A stretch of DNA of 41,305 bases from Bacteroidota bacterium. Lineage in GTDB: Bacteria; Bacteroidota; Bacteroidia; Cytophagales; Cyclobacteriaceae. Below, piece after piece: positions 1-7,869 of this stretch. The stretch is from NCBI GenBank assembly GCA_022571715.1, contig JACZXH010000029.1, forward strand, positions 1 to 41,305, written 5' to 3'. The notes under the pieces are model-generated. The model was not told the DNA's origin. It ran no database searches and worked only from the letters and a program-made list of their open reading frames with translations. Each line of letters starts with the position of its first letter. Positions within the stretch are counted from its first letter, which is position 1. The translations under genes and the position numbers were made by a program.

Positions 1-55
1 CGCTATCCTTGATATTTCCGAATTTTTGTATAACCATTAGTAAGAACATAAACGT

Positions 56-214
56 ATGCTTCCATCCGATCTTACCGGTGATATTAAGAACAGGCTTAAA
101 ACCATTAAAGGCCAGGTGGAAGGTATCATTCACATGTTGGAAGGAGGATCCAACGATCCCGAACAAATTGTATTGCCTCATTATACCATCATTTCCTTAT
201 TTTTTTTCAAATAA
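56..214 (+). pseudogene. Truncated CsoR/FrmR-family metal-sensing repressor
   Basis: The 52-residue reading frame begins like a CsoR/FrmR (DUF156) repressor: the stretch NRLKTIKGQVEGIIHMLEGG is the characteristic first helix of this all-helical DNA-binding family. After about residue 40 the frame leaves the family pattern and ends in a hydrophobic and Phe-rich tail (FFFK, then stop). The second and third helices, with the Cys/His metal or aldehyde ligands, are missing. Family members are normally about 85-100 residues, so this is a 5' fragment created by deletion or rearrangement near position 175. It lies upstream of an HMA-containing gene cluster, a usual place for such a regulator. The family call is fairly sure; loss of function is inferred from the missing domain. 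Confidence 0.62.
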
Positions 215-226
215 ACATAAAACGGC

Positions 227-259
227 TTGCTTACCCCCCCGGTAGTCCTCATATCTTTG
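227..259 (+). promoter_or_regulatory. Candidate Bacteroidota promoter (TTGC-N21-TATCTTTG)
   Basis: TATCTTTG at 252-259 fits the Bacteroidota -7 consensus TAnnTTTG, and a TTG-containing box at 227-230 lies 21 bases upstream, within the usual spacing. Transcription would start near 266 and run into the barrel/HMA/NHL genes, leaving a leader of about 165 bases. The match is by eye only. Confidence 0.4.
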
Positions 260-430
260 GTTTGAAGTAGAATAAATGCTAACATTAAGTACCATGAAGC
301 GAAAAGTAGAAGTATTTACTGCAGGGTATATTATATGCAACCCTGTAGTATTTACTCCTTACAAAAACCGAATGCACAACGTTGTATCTATTTATGTGTA
401 GTGGCCGTAACGAAATTTTACAAAGATGAT

Positions 431-1222
431 ATGATAATTAAGATGTTTCTTATACGAGGTATTCTCACCATTTCGATTCTTACCAGTGTGATCGAATCTT
501 ATGCTCAGGGCCCCCCTGTATTTACCGATACGCCGATTCTGCTGGGACTGGGAGGGAGGGGTGTACGTACATTTGGTAAATATATTTCAAAAGAAAATGC
601 CAACGTATATATTCAACCTCTTGTGCTACCTTTTAATATCACTCCAAAATTACTTGTCGGTACTATTCTACCTTTTGTTAGTAAATCACCAAAAAATGGT
701 AGCTCACAGTCAGGGTTGGGTGACCTGGCAGTATTTTTGAAATATGTGGTGCAGCAAAAAGATTATCCGGGGAAAACTATTCGCACCCTGGTTAAAGTTA
801 CACAACGGTTTCCAACCGGCAACAATGAAATAATACCACCATTGGGTACCGGAGCCTACCAAACCGCATTTGGCATTGTTACCGGATATATAACCACTAA
901 ATATGGCATTTACACGGAACTGAATTATAACGTTGTATCAGAAGGCCAACCAAACCAATTTATTTACAATTTTGCATTCAGCTACCCGTTACTTCCACAG
1001 CAGTATCCACCGCGCCAGCTGAACATTTCGGCAGACGTCAATGGTATTTATGTACCTGAGTTATCGAATAATACAATTTTTCTATCACCCGGCCTTCAGT
1101 GGATTCTGGGCAGAAAAGTGTTGCTGGAAAGCGGTATTCAATTACCTGTGATGGAAGATGTGATTGAAACGGAAAGAACGAAATTTATGTTCTTGTTAGG
1201 AATAAGAGTCTTGTTATTTTAG
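431..1222 (+). CDS. Outer-membrane beta-barrel protein (phenol MetA-like/transporter family)
   Basis: I chose the ATG at 431 because it starts a clean signal peptide (MIIKMFLIRG through SYAQG, cleavage after the Ala of YAQ). An in-frame ATG at 335 would put 32 non-signal-like residues in front. The mature part, about 240 residues, alternates short hydrophobic strands with Gly, Asn and Pro turns (GLGDLAVFLKYVV, KTIRTLVKVTQRFPTG, GIYTELNYNVVSEG) and ends in an aromatic strand, LGIRVLLF. This resembles the MetA-like/alpha-amylase-inhibitor-type barrels often found beside metal-efflux genes. It is followed after 23 bases by the HMA gene, so it is probably the first gene of a three-gene operon and could be its outer-membrane channel. 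The substrate is unknown and the family assignment is tentative. Confidence 0.6.
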   Translation: MIIKMFLIRGILTISILTSVIESYAQGPPVFTDTPILLGLGGRGVRTFGKYISKENANVYIQPLVLPFNITPKLLVGTILPFVSKSPKNGSSQSGLGDLAVFLKYVVQQKDYPGKTIRTLVKVTQRFPTGNNEIIPPLGTGAYQTAFGIVTGYITTKYGIYTELNYNVVSEGQPNQFIYNFAFSYPLLPQQYPPRQLNISADVNGIYVPELSNNTIFLSPGLQWILGRKVLLESGIQLPVMEDVIETERTKFMFLLGIRVLLF

Positions 1223-1245
1223 AAAATCTTAAAATTAATATAACC

Positions 1246-1605
1246 ATGAAAAAGAAATCCATATTACTTCCAGGACTGATGATATTGATTATTTCATTGG
1301 TTTCGCATACAGCCGTTGCCCAGGAACATGCGAAGCAGGAAAAGTTAAAATATGCACAGGTAAAAGTGAATGGGATGGCCTGCCCATTTTGTGCCTATGG
1401 TCTGGAGAAAAAATTGAAAGCCATTGATGGCGTGATAAAAATCGAAATCGATGTCGAAAACGGCGTTGCCTCTTTAGAATTTGAAGCCGACAAAATGGTA
1501 GATAAAAAAACGATTGCCGATGCCGTCAAAAAGGCTGGTTTTACTCCTGATAGCATCATATTTTTGGCAAAGTTGCCTGAAAAGGAAACGAAACCAGAGT
1601 TTTGA
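1246..1605 (+). CDS. Secreted heavy-metal-associated (HMA) domain protein
   Basis: This 119-residue protein has a Sec signal peptide (residues 1-25, cut at AVA/Q) and one HMA domain. The metal-binding loop GMACPFC (residues 43-49) gives the paired ligands Cys46 and Cys49, and the rest follows the ferredoxin-like beta-alpha-beta pattern to about residue 105. HMA domains bind soft metals such as Cu(I), Hg(II), Zn or Cd. A free periplasmic copy like this resembles MerP-type chaperones that shuttle metal to a membrane or outer-membrane partner. It lies between the barrel gene and the NHL lipoprotein; its TGA stop lies just before the start of the latter. The fold and location are well supported; the metal is not determinable. 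Confidence 0.82.
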   Translation: MKKKSILLPGLMILIISLVSHTAVAQEHAKQEKLKYAQVKVNGMACPFCAYGLEKKLKAIDGVIKIEIDVENGVASLEFEADKMVDKKTIADAVKKAGFTPDSIIFLAKLPEKETKPEF

Positions 1606-1613
1606 TCAATTCA

Positions 1614-2429
1614 ATGAACAAAATACAGATATTGTTTTTCACCATTCTGACGATTTGCACAGGATGCAAACCTGAATCATGGCAATATTCACGAGTCATT
1701 CCACTTGAAAATATTACGCCGATCGGAATCATCCGGGATACGGATAACTTATGGGTTTCAGATGTGTCCAATAACCGGCTGGTGGAATTGAGTTTGACTG
1801 GAGAGATCATAGGTTTGTATGACGGATTTCGCCGTCCGATGAACATCGCACTCTCACGCTCTGATAACGCCCTTTATGTTCCGGAATATTTTGCTGATAC
1901 GGTCAGGATCTTTAAAAACGGAAAAATTTCCACGCTTCAGTTAGTAAACCTGCCAGACTCACCCGCCGGTGTTGCTGTATATAAAGATTATATCGCTATT
2001 GCCGATTTTTTCGGACACAGAATAATCCTTAAAAACAACAAGGATGAGATCATTATCGGACAGGAAGGACATGAATTCGGTGATCTGTACTACCCTACCG
2101 ATGTTGCGTTTTACAATGATGAATTATTTGTTGCCGATGCATACAACAACCGGGTGATGGTTTATGATTTGAAAGGAAACAAACTAAAGGCCATAGGTTA
2201 TGAGGATGGAATTAATGTTGCTACAGGTATTGAAGTAGCCGATGACAGGGTTTTTGTTACGGATTTCCATGGGAACCGTGTGCTTATATATGACCTTCTG
2301 GGAAACCTGCAACAAATACTCACAGAAAGTATCAACGAGCCTACCGATTTAAGTTACTCGAAAAAAGATAACCTGCTATATATTGCAAATTATGGAGACA
2401 GCAGTATTTTGGTTTATGAAAAAAAGTAA
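1614..2429 (+). CDS. NHL-repeat six-bladed propeller lipoprotein
   Basis: The ATG at 1614 begins a lipoprotein signal (MNKIQILFFTILTICTGC) with the lipidated Cys at residue 18. A TTG four codons upstream (1602) overlaps the preceding stop and could couple translation, but the ATG gives the better signal peptide. The mature protein shows six propeller-type blades with recurring motifs such as LFVADAYNNRVMVYD, VFVTDFHGNRVLIYD and LYIANYGDSSILVYE. NHL propellers serve as binding platforms or, less often, as enzymes such as lyases, and no catalytic signature is obvious here. Its tight linkage to a secreted HMA protein and a barrel suggests an envelope complex, which is inference. About 270 residues is a normal length for one propeller. 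Confidence 0.78.
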   Translation: MNKIQILFFTILTICTGCKPESWQYSRVIPLENITPIGIIRDTDNLWVSDVSNNRLVELSLTGEIIGLYDGFRRPMNIALSRSDNALYVPEYFADTVRIFKNGKISTLQLVNLPDSPAGVAVYKDYIAIADFFGHRIILKNNKDEIIIGQEGHEFGDLYYPTDVAFYNDELFVADAYNNRVMVYDLKGNKLKAIGYEDGINVATGIEVADDRVFVTDFHGNRVLIYDLLGNLQQILTESINEPTDLSYSKKDNLLYIANYGDSSILVYEKK

Positions 2430-2542
2430 AAATTAAAGTTTATTCATTTTATCACTTATTCATTTAAGGTATATCCAAACATTGCTCAAAAATCCATACA
2501 TTAAAATCATAATTCTGTCCAGAAACTAAATTTACATATGTC

Positions 2543-2550
2543 TATATTTG
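2543..2550 (+). promoter_or_regulatory. Candidate -7 box TATATTTG
   Basis: TATATTTG matches the Bacteroidota -7 consensus and lies 23 bases before the DUF2231 start codon, in the 144-base gap that separates this gene from the NHL gene. No convincing -33 TTG is found at the right spacing, so the call is weak. Confidence 0.3.
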
Positions 2551-2573
2551 GGCATTATTAATAATAAAGTGCC

Positions 2574-3026
2574 ATGCAATTAATTCCCGAATGGGCGCCC
2601 AATATCCATCCGTTGATTATTCACTTTCCCATCGTACTACTTCTTTTTGCTGTTTTCACCGATACTATATCCATCTGGCTTCAAAAGGACTGGTTGTACA
2701 AATCAACGTTGATGACTTACTTTTTTGGTGCACTTGGGGCTATTACGGCTTATATCACAGGTCGAATTGCAGCAGACACCGTGAATCCTCCTTTTAAAGC
2801 AGAACTAACAATGAGCAATCATTCAGACTGGGCTCTTTATACGGTTATTTACTTCTCTGTCTATGCCATACTTCGTTTGATATTTATCAAGAAACTTGAT
2901 GCAGCAAATAAAATTTTACGTTTAGCAGTGCTTGCTGTGGCTATGGCAGGACTTTATCTGTTAATCCATACGGCTGATTTGGGTGGCAAACTGGTCTTCA
3001 AATACGGCGTAGGACAATTCAAATAA
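2574..3026 (+). CDS. DUF2231 four-helix membrane protein
   Basis: The protein (150 residues) starts with NIHPLIIHFPIVLLLFAVF, the hallmark of DUF2231 membrane proteins, in which two His residues flank the start of the first helix. Four transmembrane segments are visible at about residues 15-33, 44-62, 84-104 and 113-132. It ends with the family-typical GGKLVFKYGVGQ tail, and further His residues occur at MSNHSD and LLIHTAD. The biochemical role of DUF2231 is not established; members recur near c-type cytochromes and redox or metal genes, and conserved His residues make a cofactor possible. Here it precedes two exported proteins on the same strand, probably in one transcript. Confidence 0.8.
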   Translation: MQLIPEWAPNIHPLIIHFPIVLLLFAVFTDTISIWLQKDWLYKSTLMTYFFGALGAITAYITGRIAADTVNPPFKAELTMSNHSDWALYTVIYFSVYAILRLIFIKKLDAANKILRLAVLAVAMAGLYLLIHTADLGGKLVFKYGVGQFK

Positions 3027-3052
3027 TATTAACTTACTAACCGATAAATAAA

Positions 3053-3775
3053 ATGACAATGAAAATCAAAAATTCAATATTTACAATTGCTCTCGCAGTG
3101 GGCATTATTCTTTTTTGGGGAGCATGTACCTCTTCGAATAAATCAGCTGAACAGGAAACCGCAGAGGAACACAGCCATGATGAAGGGGATGAACATGTGT
3201 CAACAGAAGCCATGGAAATATCGCCAGACGAGATTAATGCTGATGAATTGACATGGACTCCTTCTGCGGATGAGAGTGATATTTTTTCGAATAAATTTCA
3301 ATTTGTAATGGGTTCGGCAGGCGATTTAGAAGCAACGGTTTCGGGAAACTCCGTAACATTGAATCTTTCAGGCAATACCGCGGCCTTCGTATTTCACAGC
3401 AAGCTTGGCAATATAGGTGGAGAGGTCTCCTATATGTTGCACGGTTTTAAAGGTGATCTTAAACTGATCCATCATTTTAAAGATGCACAGAACTATGAAT
3501 TCGTTTCTGTAAACGGCAACCAAATGAAACTGGGAAGGGTTATTAATGGTGAAGAAGATATTTTTGACGAAAAATCCTTTGACACCGGTTCGTCAGGCTG
3601 GGTTCAATTACGTGTCTCTGCTGCTGGCAGCCATTTTAAGGGTTACATTGGTGACGAGAATATCACACACGGCCATGGTGATGAATTGGAACCCGGCTAT
3701 GTCGGAATGATGATTGACGGAACAGGAAGCCTGATGATCAAAGATTTAAAAGTGACTATTCTTGATGAAGAATAA
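3053..3775 (+). CDS. Lipoprotein with His/acidic N-terminal tract and laminin-G/DUF1080-like domain
   Basis: The N-terminus is a lipoprotein-like signal ending at Cys25 (FWGAC; Trp at -3 is unusual for a lipobox). A second ATG at 3059 is equally plausible as the start. After the Cys comes a low-complexity linker rich in Glu, Asp and His (EEHSHDEGDEH, about residues 39-49), a plausible metal-binding segment. Residues 70-240 form a beta-rich domain reminiscent of concanavalin-like/3-keto-disaccharide-hydrolase (DUF1080) folds, with strands such as NYEFVSVNGNQMKLGRVING and the closing GYVGMMIDGTGSLMIKDLKV. No catalytic residues can be assigned. It follows the DUF2231 gene by 26 bases and is probably co-transcribed. 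Export and lipidation are likely; the function is unknown. Confidence 0.6.
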   Translation: MTMKIKNSIFTIALAVGIILFWGACTSSNKSAEQETAEEHSHDEGDEHVSTEAMEISPDEINADELTWTPSADESDIFSNKFQFVMGSAGDLEATVSGNSVTLNLSGNTAAFVFHSKLGNIGGEVSYMLHGFKGDLKLIHHFKDAQNYEFVSVNGNQMKLGRVINGEEDIFDEKSFDTGSSGWVQLRVSAAGSHFKGYIGDENITHGHGDELEPGYVGMMIDGTGSLMIKDLKVTILDEE

Positions 3776-3809
3776 TAACCGCGTAATCCCATTAAAAAAC
3801 AACACACTT

Positions 3810-4298
3810 ATGAAAAAGAGAAAAAAAGCTGTATCGAATAAAATTATAAAAGTATTCATATTGACCCTGCTTAGCAGCATGTTAATGTCATCAGGCTATG
3901 CACAGTCTGATGAGGAACAGGTGAAAGAAGTGCTTAAAAAATATCATGAAGCTATAGAAGCCCTTGATGCTACGGGCACCGAGTCGTTGTTTGCTGAAAA
4001 TTCCAGCGTATTTGAATCAGGAGGAGTTGAGGGTACTTATACTCACTATCTTGAACACCACTTAGGCCCTGAATTAAAAGATTTTAAATCGTTTGTATTT
4101 AACGATTACAAAGTGGATGTTCGTATCGATATTCCATATGCTTTTACTACAGAGACATATACGTATAAAATTGTACTTGCTGAAGATGGCCGCGAAATTG
4201 AACAAAAAGGAGTAGCTACTTCCATACTAAAAAAAATGGAGGGTACATGGAAGATCATTAAATCACACTCCTCGGCAAGAAGGATGACTACGAAGTAA
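3810..4298 (+). CDS. Secreted NTF2-like (DUF4440/SnoaL-type) protein
   Basis: I take the ATG at 3810 as start, since it gives a basic N-terminus and a Sec signal (cut near SGYAQ, about residue 31). An in-frame ATG at 3762 lies inside the preceding gene. The mature protein opens with the helix DEEQVKEVLKKYHEAIEALD and continues with TESLFAENSSVFESGG, then beta strands ending in GTWKIIKSHSSAR. This order is typical of cone-shaped NTF2-like domains, which bind small ligands or act as accessory domains. It is the last gene of the plus-strand run beginning at 2574 and converges on a porin gene. The fold is well supported; the ligand and role are not known. Confidence 0.72.
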   Translation: MKKRKKAVSNKIIKVFILTLLSSMLMSSGYAQSDEEQVKEVLKKYHEAIEALDATGTESLFAENSSVFESGGVEGTYTHYLEHHLGPELKDFKSFVFNDYKVDVRIDIPYAFTTETYTYKIVLAEDGREIEQKGVATSILKKMEGTWKIIKSHSSARRMTTK

Positions 4299-4562
4299 AC
4301 GGATCAAAGGAATGTCCTAAAATCGGATAGGGAAAACATCTGGCATTATCACCTCCTGCAAATTAGAATTCTCCGATAAATTGTTGTTTCAAAGAGTCAG
4401 GCAATTCGTAAAAATTCAAAGTTGTGTCCGATATCCTCCGAATCCCAAATCTGTAATTTCCCCCTTTTCAAGTAAATAAAACAAGTTGTTCAGAATATTA
4501 AATTCTGACTGGAAGTGATATATGGTCTACAAAATTGAAGTTCATTTAGTTAACTGGCTATC

Positions 4563-5795
4563 CTAAAAATTTACCTGAAACCGGAACGCATATGCGTTTA
4601 TTTTACCTTGGTCTTTGACGTCTATTAACAGGTAATTGAACATAAATCGCGTAACTGGATTAAGATACCAATTCAGTCCGAGGGTAATATCCGACATACT
4701 GCCTCCGCTTACATCCGTATCATCCAGGTCGATGAGTGAGTAGCGGACGCCTACCTCAAACGCGCCTGTGCCGCCTTCGCTTCCAAAATTTGTTTTTGGT
4801 TTTACCTGATCAAAGGCACCTGAAGCCAGTTTGTAATTACGGTGCTCTCTGGTAATAAACCAACTGATATAACCATAATATGCATCGAAATTGTAACTAT
4901 CATTCTGAAGTGTGGATTCATCAGCTGTAACCGCCGTAGCTGAAATAAATTCTCCCTGCATAGAAAACGGGCCGTTTACGTAAGCCACTTCAAGGCCATA
5001 CTGATTGACGGCCTTAACCACATCAATTTCAGCCAGAAGTAGTTTGGGCGCCAGATGGGTTTCAGGTCTTGAAGCTAATGGGTAAGCTGAATTATCCTGC
5101 TCTTGGTGCGTGAGCGATATCCCGAGGTGCAACAATTTAAAACCATCTTCGGTCTCATAGTAAGGTACTCCTGTTATTCTCCCTGAAAGATTAAATTTAT
5201 TTCCGCTATAAAGGCCGAAACCAATGGAATTGGAAGGCAGAAAATAGCCCAGCGCCCAGGTCATTCGACCGCTTTCATTGTTGTCGAAAAACATAATGCC
5301 GGTATTTCGCTCTGGCGTCAGTGGATCGGTCAGCGCCCGTTCCATAAATGTAATGTTATTACTGCTTGCAAGCAGTTCGAGGCCGATCGGCTCTTTGAAA
5401 TGTCCTATCCGGATATTACCGACGACCGGGATCTTTGATAAATTGATATAGGCGTCTTTCAGTACCGCATGCCCAAGGGCAAAATCAAGCTGCAACTTAT
5501 AACTGACATTATTATAGATCAATCCTGAGTTGTAGAATCGCAACCTGCGGAATTCAACCCCTTTATTAAAAGTAATGATCGAGTCGTAATAGCTGCCGGG
5601 TGAAATAGATAAAAAATCCAGCATTATTCTGCCTCCGAATTTTAGTTTAAAGTTGCCATCACTACTGTTTAACATAAATCCGTTGGACCAGTTTGCGTCC
5701 CAAGTGACAGGCTCTGCAACATTTTCCTGTGCAAAACCACGTGATACGGTTAGCACAAAACATACAACGAACAGGAAAGTGTTTTTAATATTCAT
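4563..5795 (-). CDS. Porin, phosphate-selective porin O/P-like family
   Basis: This 410-residue protein has a signal peptide (residues 1-22, cut at GFA/Q). Near residues 40-60 comes the porin motif NFKLKFGGRIMLDFLSI, then the FRRLRFYNSGLIYNNVSYKL segment and the KDAYINLSKIPVVGNIRIGHFKEPIGLE block characteristic of OprO/OprP-like porins. It ends in Phe (AFRFQVNF), the usual outer-membrane insertion signal. These porins are trimeric beta-barrels for anions or oxyanions such as phosphate, but specificity varies. The gene stands alone, convergent with the NTF2-like gene. A second porin of related type is encoded at 7841-9076. Family confidence is high; the substrate is unknown. Confidence 0.85.
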   Translation of the reverse strand: MNIKNTFLFVVCFVLTVSRGFAQENVAEPVTWDANWSNGFMLNSSDGNFKLKFGGRIMLDFLSISPGSYYDSIITFNKGVEFRRLRFYNSGLIYNNVSYKLQLDFALGHAVLKDAYINLSKIPVVGNIRIGHFKEPIGLELLASSNNITFMERALTDPLTPERNTGIMFFDNNESGRMTWALGYFLPSNSIGFGLYSGNKFNLSGRITGVPYYETEDGFKLLHLGISLTHQEQDNSAYPLASRPETHLAPKLLLAEIDVVKAVNQYGLEVAYVNGPFSMQGEFISATAVTADESTLQNDSYNFDAYYGYISWFITREHRNYKLASGAFDQVKPKTNFGSEGGTGAFEVGVRYSLIDLDDTDVSGGSMSDITLGLNWYLNPVTRFMFNYLLIDVKDQGKINAYAFRFQVNF

Positions 5796-6194
5796 GCATG
5801 CAAGCTATAAATTCAAATTATTTCGTCAAAATACGCTACTTTATTGGTGACCTGCTAATTTATTGAATTAACGAATCGTTAAGGTTTAATTATGGGAATG
5901 TTATATCGGGGTCTTTATCCGAATGTAATTGCAAGAATAGGTTTTACACTATGTTGCACGTATTTCTTAGGATCTTATCGTCTTAGCTTGAAAATAAAGA
6001 TTACACGTAAAGCCGTAAAGACGCAAAGGTGCAAAACTTTTTGGTCTGTTATATTGTAGCTTTCTTAGTGTCTTAGTGTGAAGCAGAGGATGCTACTTTA
6101 CATAGGTGTTAGTAAAATATATTTAATTTAGATTAGCCTAAATATTTGTTTTCTATAAACTAATTTATAATTTCGTAAATAATATGTTGATCTT
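5796..6194. other. Divergent intergenic region with a degenerate repeat
   Basis: This gap separates the divergent porin and di-heme oxidoreductase genes and should hold promoters for both. No clean TTG/TAnnTTTG pair was found on either strand. The middle (5965-6082) carries the palindromic repeat described separately; the rest is AT-rich with no coding frame. Confidence 0.6.
5965..6082. repeat. Degenerate CTTAG-TCTTAG-type palindromic intergenic repeat
   Basis: Three related units alternate in orientation: CTTAGGATCTTATCGTCTTA (from 5968, plus-like), ACGTAAAGCCGTAAAGACGC (from 6004, minus-like) and CTTAGTGTCTTAGTGTGAAG (from 6064, plus-like). Together they can fold into imperfect hairpins. 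They resemble the short intergenic repeats built from CTTAGCGTCTTAGCGTGAA-like words seen in many Bacteroidota genomes; that comparison is from memory. There is no coding content. Confidence 0.5.
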
Positions 6195-7421
6195 ATGGGA
6201 GGACTAATTCAAAATCTGAATGTTTTTATAATACTGACAATGCTATCCGGTATGCTGAGCTGTGACTTCATCACACCCGGGCCCGTTGCCGAAAATGAAA
6301 TACTTGACGGTCCGATCGAAGGACTCACATTTGAGCAGAATGCACTTTTTGTTGCAGGAGATGAGGCATTTGGTGCAACTTTTACATCCAAAACAGGGCT
6401 GGGTCCTATCTTTGTAGCCACTTCGTGCGGTAGCTGCCATGCCGGCGACGGAAAAGGTCATCCGTTTACTACCTTGGTACGTTTCGGACAGGCTGATACC
6501 ACAGGCAATATTTTCTTAACCCGAGGAGGGCCACAATTACAAAACCGGGCCATTCCAGGTCATATGCCTGAGCAGATTCCGGAGGGAGCTACATCTGCAA
6601 AATTCACACCGCCGGCAGTAACCGGCCTGGGGTTTCTGGCAGCACTAACTGACGAGCAGATTTTGGCAAATGCCGACCCTGGTGATGCAGATGGAGATGG
6701 AATATCCGGGAGGCCCAACTACATCATTCCGCCTGATTATTTTCAACCCCAAGGGATTCATCAATTCCGGGAAGGGAAAATCATTGGCAGGTTTGGTAAA
6801 AAGGCCGCTGCTGTTAACCTGTTACATCAGACAGTAAATGCCTATAATGAGGACATGGGGATCACTTCGGACTTTAGAATGGAAGATCCAATTAATTATG
6901 CAGTTGCAAATCAAAGCGCTGACATGATTGCCGATCCGGAAGTACCGGCGGCGGTAGTGAGAAATGTTGTTTTCTATTTACGCACACTGAAAGCACCTAT
7001 TCGACGGAATGAAATGGAGCCTGAAGTGATCCGTGGACAACAATTATTCTCCGATTTAAATTGTGTGGCATGTCACCTGCCAGAATGGAAAACACTGGAA
7101 TCAGATATTAGTGTATTGTCAAATCAGATTTTTCATCCTTATACAGATCTCTTGCTGCATGATATGGGCGCGTCACTGGATGATAGTTATACCGAGGGAA
7201 TCGCGATGACAAGTGAATGGCGAACACCCCCGTTATGGGGACTTGGTTTGTCAAAAGATGCTCAGGGAGGTGTGTATTATCTGCTCCATGATGGACGGGC
7301 CAACAGCATCGAAGAGGCCATATTATTTCATGGGGGTGAAGCTGACGGAAGCAGGCAATTGTTCCTTCAGCTTACGGATGATGAAAAGGAAGCACTTACC
7401 CGTTTTCTGGAATCGCTATAA
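6195..7421 (+). CDS. Di-heme oxidoreductase (DUF1111/DHOR, thiol-oxidoreductase-like) lipoprotein
   Basis: The protein (408 residues) begins with a lipoprotein signal ending at Cys23 (SGMLSC). It carries two c-type heme sites, CGSCH at residues 78-82 and CVACH at residues 290-294. Between them is the acidic loop DPGDADGDGISG (161-172), which is typical of the DUF1111 di-heme oxidoreductase family and looks like a calcium-binding turn. The family is related to MauG and cytochrome c peroxidases, but its in vivo substrate is not settled. Members are often 450-500 residues, so this is a compact version. The lipid anchor places it in the envelope. It is followed after 10 bases by a Rieske lipoprotein, then a porin, so the three probably form an operon and may exchange electrons. 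Confidence 0.85.
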   Translation: MGGLIQNLNVFIILTMLSGMLSCDFITPGPVAENEILDGPIEGLTFEQNALFVAGDEAFGATFTSKTGLGPIFVATSCGSCHAGDGKGHPFTTLVRFGQADTTGNIFLTRGGPQLQNRAIPGHMPEQIPEGATSAKFTPPAVTGLGFLAALTDEQILANADPGDADGDGISGRPNYIIPPDYFQPQGIHQFREGKIIGRFGKKAAAVNLLHQTVNAYNEDMGITSDFRMEDPINYAVANQSADMIADPEVPAAVVRNVVFYLRTLKAPIRRNEMEPEVIRGQQLFSDLNCVACHLPEWKTLESDISVLSNQIFHPYTDLLLHDMGASLDDSYTEGIAMTSEWRTPPLWGLGLSKDAQGGVYYLLHDGRANSIEEAILFHGGEADGSRQLFLQLTDDEKEALTRFLESL

Positions 7422-7431
7422 TGACAAACTG

Positions 7432-7869
7432 ATGCACAGAAAACATTTTTTGAAATTATGCGGATACACTTTTCTCGTAACAACCATTCCAATCTCACTA
7501 TCCGGATGCTCCTCCATTCACTATGTGGAGGCATCGGCCTCTGATAATCGTTTGAAAATTAATAAAAGAGAATTTATCGCTACAAAAAAGGATAAAACCA
7601 CTATTCGGCCTTTCATCGTGATCAGCGTTTCGGGCCTGGAATTCCCTATTGCATTGTATCGTGCATCCGACTCTCAGTATGTAGCACTATGGACAGAATG
7701 TACGCACCAGAATTGTGAAGTTAATCCTCGTTCCGGTATCCTGGAATGCCCATGTCACGGAAGCGAGTATGACATTTCAGGAATCGTTCTTAACGGACCT
7801 GCCGAGGACAATCTCAAATCGTTCCATGTAACTACCGACCATGAAAATATATATATCCATCTCTCCTAA
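7432..7869 (+). CDS. Rieske [2Fe-2S] lipoprotein
   Basis: The start at 7432 gives a lipoprotein signal peptide with Cys26 in LSGC; longer frames would begin inside the upstream gene. The protein (145 residues) contains both halves of the Rieske cluster site: CTH (Cys90, His92) and CPCH (Cys106, His109). The extra cysteines 95 and 108 can form the disulfide seen in high-potential Rieske proteins. It lacks the transmembrane hinge of a bc1-complex Rieske subunit and is instead lipid-anchored, so it is probably a periplasmic electron carrier. Its gene lies between the di-heme oxidoreductase and a porin, overlapping the latter by 29 bases, which argues for translational coupling. The cluster type is certain; redox partners are inferred from the neighbours. 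Confidence 0.85.
   Translation: MHRKHFLKLCGYTFLVTTIPISLSGCSSIHYVEASASDNRLKINKREFIATKKDKTTIRPFIVISVSGLEFPIALYRASDSQYVALWTECTHQNCEVNPRSGILECPCHGSEYDISGIVLNGPAEDNLKSFHVTTDHENIYIHLS

Noticed and set aside
9-245. 78-codon frame at the left edge
   Set aside because: It overlaps the CsoR-type fragment in another frame and has no family match.
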